Origin: Sphaerisporangium krabiense
GTDB lineage: Bacteria > Actinomycetota > Actinomycetes > Streptosporangiales > Streptosporangiaceae
Assembly: GCF_014200435.1 (NCBI RefSeq)
Contig: NZ_JACHBR010000001.1
Span: 2,418,001 to 2,482,000 of the forward strand
DNA length: 64,000 nucleotides
Direction: 5' to 3'
Part shown: piece by piece, positions 60,347-64,000 of the stretch
Layout: each line of letters starts with the position of its first letter
How positions within the stretch are numbered: position 1 is the first letter of the stretch
Program-made: the position numbers and the translations under genes
Notes under the pieces: model-generated
The model's input: only the letters and a program-made list of their open reading frames with translations
Database searches by the model: none
Told to the model about the DNA's origin: nothing

Positions 60347-61483
60347 TCAGGCGGCGGGGCGAGTCGTGGTGCGGAACACGGCATCGACCAATCGTTGCGT
60401 GGCCTGCTGGTACGCAAGCGCCATCGTCAGGGCGGGATCGTCGACATAGTTCAGGGTCGCGGTCAGGCTTTGCCGGCCGTCGGGGGTGCTGTACATCAGC
60501 GCGGCGTGGCCCGCGGCACCGCCGTTGTGGGTGATCACCGTGCCGTCCTCACCCAGATCCTGCACGAACACGCCCAGGCCGTAACCCATCCCCGGGATTG
60601 GCGTCGCGTGCGTGGTGAGCATCTCCTTGGTCAGCTTCGCGGGGAGCAGTCGCCCTGTGACCAGTGAGCGGAGGAATGTCTCCAGGTCCTGTGAAGTGGA
60701 GATCATGTCCCCGCCGCTGGAGATCCAGGACGGGTTGTGCTCGGTGACATCGATGGTCCGTTCGGTGCCGTCCTCCTCGTACCGGTAGTAGGCGTGCGCG
60801 TGGGGCTCGGCGATGTCGGTCTCGCTGGTCGGTTGTGCGGTGCCGGTGAGACCGAGCGGCTGGATCACGAGTCGGTGCATCTCCTCGGCGACGGATCTGC
60901 CCGTGACCTTCTCGATGAGGAGGCGGACGATCACGTAGTTGGTGTTGGAATAGCTCCAGTCCGTGCCCGGCTCGAATCGGGCAGGCTTCGACAACGCCAG
61001 ACGGGCGAGGTCCTCGGCCGGGTAGCTGGTGAAGCGGTTGTCCGCCCACTCTTTACCGGCCGTGGTCGCAGGGATCCCGGCAACCATCGTGCCGTCGGGG
61101 TAGTACTCGCCGGTGAAGTTGAAGATCCCGCTGGTGTGCTGCAGGAGCATGCGAACGGTCACCCGAGGATCGATGCCGAACTCGGGCAGGTAATGGGCGG
61201 CAGCCGTGTCAAGATCGATCTTTCCTTCACCGACCAGTTGCAGGGCGGCCGCGGCTGTGAAGGTCTTGGTGTTGCTGCCGATCCGGACATGTCCATCGAT
61301 TGGAGGCTTGGCCTCCTGGCCGATCTCGCTGACGCCGGCGCTGCCAGCCCAGACGCCGTGCTCGTCCCGAACACGCATGGTGATCCCGATAATGCCGGAC
61401 GCGACGATCTCATCGAGGATTGCCTGGAGCTCCGGACGCTGCACGTCTGCGGCAATGGGCTCGTTCTGATTGGTAGAGGGCAT
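60347..61483 (-). CDS. Serine hydrolase, class C beta-lactamase / DD-peptidase family
   Basis: The product is 378 residues. It has the catalytic SxxK motif Ser70-N-T-Lys73 (RIGSNTKTF), YSN in WSYSNTNY, and HNG in VITHNGGAAGH. There is no signal peptide, so it would act in the cytoplasm, more like an esterase or peptidase than a secreted beta-lactamase. ATG at 61483 is chosen for AAGGAA upstream. Its expression should answer to the MerR gene next door. Confidence 0.87.
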   Translation of the reverse strand: MPSTNQNEPIAADVQRPELQAILDEIVASGIIGITMRVRDEHGVWAGSAGVSEIGQEAKPPIDGHVRIGSNTKTFTAAAALQLVGEGKIDLDTAAAHYLPEFGIDPRVTVRMLLQHTSGIFNFTGEYYPDGTMVAGIPATTAGKEWADNRFTSYPAEDLARLALSKPARFEPGTDWSYSNTNYVIVRLLIEKVTGRSVAEEMHRLVIQPLGLTGTAQPTSETDIAEPHAHAYYRYEEDGTERTIDVTEHNPSWISSGGDMISTSQDLETFLRSLVTGRLLPAKLTKEMLTTHATPIPGMGYGLGVFVQDLGEDGTVITHNGGAAGHAALMYSTPDGRQSLTATLNYVDDPALTMALAYQQATQRLVDAVFRTTTRPAA

Positions 61484-61539
61484 GTTCCCGGTTCCTTGTA
61501 GCTCTGGTCCGTGGCACCCGATCGCGCCAACGAAGACGA

Positions 61540-61570
61540 GCCTGCACCCTGACCTCGGGTCAACCTCAAG
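61540..61570 (-). promoter_or_regulatory. MerR-type promoter of the serine hydrolase operon
   Basis: On the minus strand TTGAGG (-35) and CAGGCT (-10) are 19 bases apart, the stretched spacing of MerR-controlled promoters. The spacer holds TTGACC-CGA-GGTCAGG, a partial palindrome. The transcript would start about 50 bases before the ATG. Confidence 0.55.
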
Positions 61571-61725
61571 CTCGATCATGGAATCCTCTGAAGTGGCATG
61601 CGCCGACTGTTGAGATCCCGAGATCGACGGGCGTTCGATCGCGTGGCCGAGCGCGGTTCGAGAGCTTCGGCGCGGGGGCCGCCGACGTTCAGACGCGGGC
61701 GCGAAGACGTCGCTGAAGTAGTCGC

Positions 61726-61908
61726 TCACCCACTCATCGTCGGTAGTCCTGCCGACGAACGGGACGATCTCTTGATCCGGCAGGGGTTACGCCGGATGCG
61801 CTGGTCATCCACCGCCGTCGTGAGAACGGCCTTGAGGAGCCGGTACGCCTTGGCCACGGTGACCGCGCTCACGCCCGCGTCGAGAAGGCTCTTACGCCAC
61901 CGGCGCAC
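61726..61908 (-). pseudogene. int: Integrase core-binding domain fragment
   Basis: The minus strand reads RRWRKSLLDAGVSAVTVAKA, then YRLLKAVLTTAVDDQRIRR and NPCRIK, which is the SAM-like core-binding segment of actinobacterial tyrosine integrases that normally leads directly into ERPTLTVAQV (found at 59103). It is cut off on both sides. Homologous sequence stops near 61771. Confidence 0.7.
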
Positions 61909-62230
61909 GTGGGGGTCCTTGACTCACTGAGTGCCACCGGCCGCGACCTCCAAGACCGGCGTACGGTGCGAGTAGATGAAGCACGCCGACCGGCCGCGCC
62001 CGTCCACGTGCAGGGTCGTGGTCTGCCAGGACCCGTTGACCGGCCTGCCCATCAGGCGGCATCCTCCCGTGTGCCAGATACGGATCGGGCGGGACGTGAT
62101 CTCCGTGAGTATGCAGCCGCCGAAGATCGGGTTGATGCGTCCTTTTGCTGGAATGGCAACAGAACTTAGGCCCTGACCTCCCTCGACCCTAAAGTCAGGG
62201 CGACCAACGAGTCCTGGTCGAGGAGGGACG
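61909..62230. other. Intergenic region with MerR-like palindrome
   Basis: No gene is supported. CCCTGAC (62171-62177) and GTCAGGG (62194-62200) flank CGACCCTAAA, a pattern close to that in the serine hydrolase promoter; it may be a second operator for the MerR protein before the epoxide hydrolase gene. A ribosome site GAGGAGGG lies just before 62231. Confidence 0.45.
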
Positions 62231-63187
62231 ATGACGGCGAAGCACCGGATCTTGAAAGCAGGCGCGGAGCGGATTCACGTCGTAGAACAGGGCAGCGGCC
62301 CGCTGGTGCTGCTCGTCCATGGTTTCCCCGAGTCGTGGTATTCCTGGCGGCGGCAGCTTCCCGTGCTGGCGGCAGCCGGTTACCGGGCCGTCGCGCTCGA
62401 CGTACGGGGCTACGGGCGTTCGTCCAAGCCGCAGGACCCCGCCGCGTACCGGATGCTCAACTTGATCAGTGACAACGTGTCGGTGGTCCGGGCACTCGGT
62501 GAAAGCTCCGCTGTGATCATCGGCCACGACTGGGGGGCGACGATCGCAGCGCAGTCCGCACTCCTCGAGCCCGAGGTGTTTCGTGCGGTCGGATTGTTGA
62601 GCGTCCCTTACACCCCGCCCGGCGGGCCTCGGCCAAGCGACGTGTTCGCGGGAATGGGCGGCGAGCAAGAGTTCTATGTCTCCTACTTCCAGCGCCCCGG
62701 ACGAGCCGAGGCCGAGATCGAGCCCAACGTGCGCGGCTGGCTCGCTGGGTTTTACAGCGCCCTGTCGGCGGACACGATGGCTGCGGCGGACGCCTCAGAC
62801 CCACACTTCATCGCCCCGGGCGGCACACTGCGCGAGCGTTTCCCCACCGGCGCGCTGCCGTCCTGGCTGACGCAAGACGACCTCGACTTCTATGCCGCCG
62901 AGTTCGAGCGCACGGGCTTCACCGGCGCCCTCAACCGCTACCGCAACATGGACCGCGACTGGGAGGACCTGGCTACGTACGCGGGTTCCCCGATCAAGCA
63001 GCCATCCCTCTTCCTCGGCGGCACCCGTGACGCCTCCACCATGTGGCTCTCCGACGCCATAGACGCCTATCCGCAAACGCTCCCCAACCTCACCGGCAGT
63101 CACCTCCTAGACTGCGGCCACTGGATCCAGCAAGAACGCCCCGACGACGTCAACCGCCTGCTCGTGGAGTTCCTCGACAGCCTCTGA
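62231..63187 (+). CDS. Alpha/beta-fold hydrolase, epoxide hydrolase-like
   Basis: The product is 318 residues. HGFPESWYSWR supplies the oxyanion hole, GHDWGA the nucleophile Asp100, and DCGHWIQQE the catalytic His. The sequence and length fit soluble epoxide hydrolases, which add water to epoxides by way of an ester. Haloalkane dehalogenase activity cannot be excluded. ATG after GAGGAGGG. It may be cargo of the remnant element. Confidence 0.85.
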   Translation: MTAKHRILKAGAERIHVVEQGSGPLVLLVHGFPESWYSWRRQLPVLAAAGYRAVALDVRGYGRSSKPQDPAAYRMLNLISDNVSVVRALGESSAVIIGHDWGATIAAQSALLEPEVFRAVGLLSVPYTPPGGPRPSDVFAGMGGEQEFYVSYFQRPGRAEAEIEPNVRGWLAGFYSALSADTMAAADASDPHFIAPGGTLRERFPTGALPSWLTQDDLDFYAAEFERTGFTGALNRYRNMDRDWEDLATYAGSPIKQPSLFLGGTRDASTMWLSDAIDAYPQTLPNLTGSHLLDCGHWIQQERPDDVNRLLVEFLDSL

Positions 63188-63586
63188 CCGGGACTTCCAA
63201 ACCGTCGGGCCGAGCCATCGTAGAGATCATTGGAGGACCTCCCGATCAGAAGGTTCGCCACAGGAGCGTGCCAGATGCGTGCCAGAACAGGTGGGGAACC
63301 GCGGTCACTCACGGGGAATCATGGGGACTCGACCAACCCTGACCTTGACCCCTGTTTTCCCAGCTCAGCCCTCAAGGCCAGCAGCTGATTCCCAAACTGA
63401 CAGTGCCTCGACCTGGGGAACACCGAGTAAGCCGAGAGGCACTTGGACACCAGAATGACTGGATGCAGCCGCAAAGCGGACACGACGCGGCTACGCGGAG
63501 GCCCTGGAGGTTGCTGTACTCCTCTGCCGTACCGTCACCGTCTGGCCCTCGCAGACGGTGAAGTTGCCGACGTGGCCTGCGCTCGC
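63188..63586. other. Intergenic region at the right end of the remnant element
   Basis: No gene. It contains the paired CGTGCCA repeat and a run of short direct and inverted patterns. No full copy of the tRNA-Ala 3' end was found. Confidence 0.4.
63267..63284. repeat. Paired CGTGCCA repeat (right)
   Basis: CGTGCCA occurs at 63267 and 63278, again 11 bases apart, extended as GCGTGCCAGA. It mirrors the pair at 58436 and may mark the other end of the element. Confidence 0.45.
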
Positions 63587-64000
63587 TCAGGTGACCCGCG
63601 CGGCCACCAGGGTCTCGAAGGTATAGGGCCGCAGGCCATCGGCACGGCCGGCGAAGTACCGCTGCTGGAGGTCTGCACGTGCGGGGTGGTCCACGACCTT
63701 TAGCCCGCACCGGCTGATCAGCCTCTCGATCTCGGATACCGGCCAGCCAGGCTGAAGAGGCTCGCCGGCAGAAGCCGCGATCGGCGTGTAGATACGGGCG
63801 AATTCCGTCCCCGCGTCGTCGAGCGCACAGTCCTCGGCCCGGTAGGAGAACACCACCTCAGACCCGGGAGCAGCCGCCGCGATCGTGCGCAACGTCGACT
63901 CGATCGCCTGTGCCGTCAGATAGGGGGCGACGCCCGTCCAGCAGAACATCGCCGGCTGCGCCCAGTCGAACCCAGCCGGGCCCAGAACATCCAGAACCGG
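63587..64000 (-). CDS. SAM-dependent methyltransferase (TIGR00027-like), 3' part
   Basis: The frame runs off the window, so only the C-terminal 137 residues are seen: PVLDVLGPAGFDWAQPAMFC, then WTGVAPYLTAQAIESTLRTI and VVFSYRAEDC. The WTGVAPYLT motif and the fold match the TIGR00027 family of putative O-methyltransferases. Substrate unknown. Confidence 0.8.
   Translation of the reverse strand, partial: PVLDVLGPAGFDWAQPAMFCWTGVAPYLTAQAIESTLRTIAAAAPGSEVVFSYRAEDCALDDAGTEFARIYTPIAASAGEPLQPGWPVSEIERLISRCGLKVVDHPARADLQQRYFAGRADGLRPYTFETLVAARVT

Noticed and set aside
61976..62176. 66-codon plus-strand frame before the epoxide hydrolase
   Set aside because: No ribosome site, no recognisable pattern, and it overlaps a likely operator.
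63290..63360. attR core copy of the tRNA-Ala 3' end
   Set aside because: GGGGACTCGACC only loosely resembles the T arm; no continuous match long enough to support a core site.

Overview
The window is high-GC actinobacterial chromosome spanning the replication origin. The gene order rpmH-dnaA-dnaN-gnd-recF-dciA-gyrB-gyrA, the SigR-type trxBA promoter, the long DnaA linker and the frequent GTG/TTG starts and ATGA/GTGA overlaps point to Streptosporangiales or a close relative (Streptomycetales-like). The genus cannot be fixed from sequence alone.

Layout. Positions 1-7.5 kb hold envelope and stress genes: a DUF6049 protein, murJ, a MurJ-partner pseudokinase, an ECF sigma factor with its zinc-type anti-sigma factor, then trxB-trxA behind a GGAAT-N18-GTT promoter. 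Positions 7.6-12 kb hold a GNAT protein, an aminotransferase, a D-Ala-D-Ala-ligase-like protein and a threonine aldolase. From 17.7 down to 12.0 kb on the minus strand lie rpmH-rnpA-yidD-yidC-khpB and rsmG-parA-parB, with two parS sites. Positions 17.7-30.9 kb are the origin core: dnaA, an oriC of about 0.6 kb, dnaN, gnd, recF, dciA, gyrB, gyrA and a DUF3566 membrane protein, closed by a strong terminator and followed by tRNA-Ile.

Positions 31.1-57.4 kb are accessory and sit between tRNA-Ile and the DLW-39/tRNA-Ala locus, which in related genomes normally follow tRNA-Ile closely. This block carries a five-gene, overlap-coupled cluster of STM4015/4014/4013/4012/4011-family proteins (leucine-rich repeat, ATP-grasp, alkaline-phosphatase-fold hydrolase, two radical SAM enzymes). 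This is the best candidate for an undescribed system. It also carries a convergent DUF6745 operon, an ArgR-type leaderless argG, a large secreted subtilisin, a SigE-family sigma factor with a membrane partner, an arylamine N-acetyltransferase, and pobA-pcaHG (4-hydroxybenzoate to carboxymuconate) with a divergent IclR regulator.

Positions 58.3-63.6 kb look like a decayed integrative element beside tRNA-Ala. An integrase gene appears as two separated fragments around a MerR/serine-hydrolase operon, an HTH gene fragment carries a frameshift, and similar paired CGTGCCA repeats lie near both ends. An epoxide-hydrolase-like gene and a partial methyltransferase close the window.

The most unusual DNA-level signals are DnaA-box-like 9-mers repeated at 11-bp (one helical turn) spacing in both the dnaA leader and oriC, plus further boxes written into the dnaA coding sequence itself. 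No CRISPR array, rRNA or intact insertion sequence was seen.
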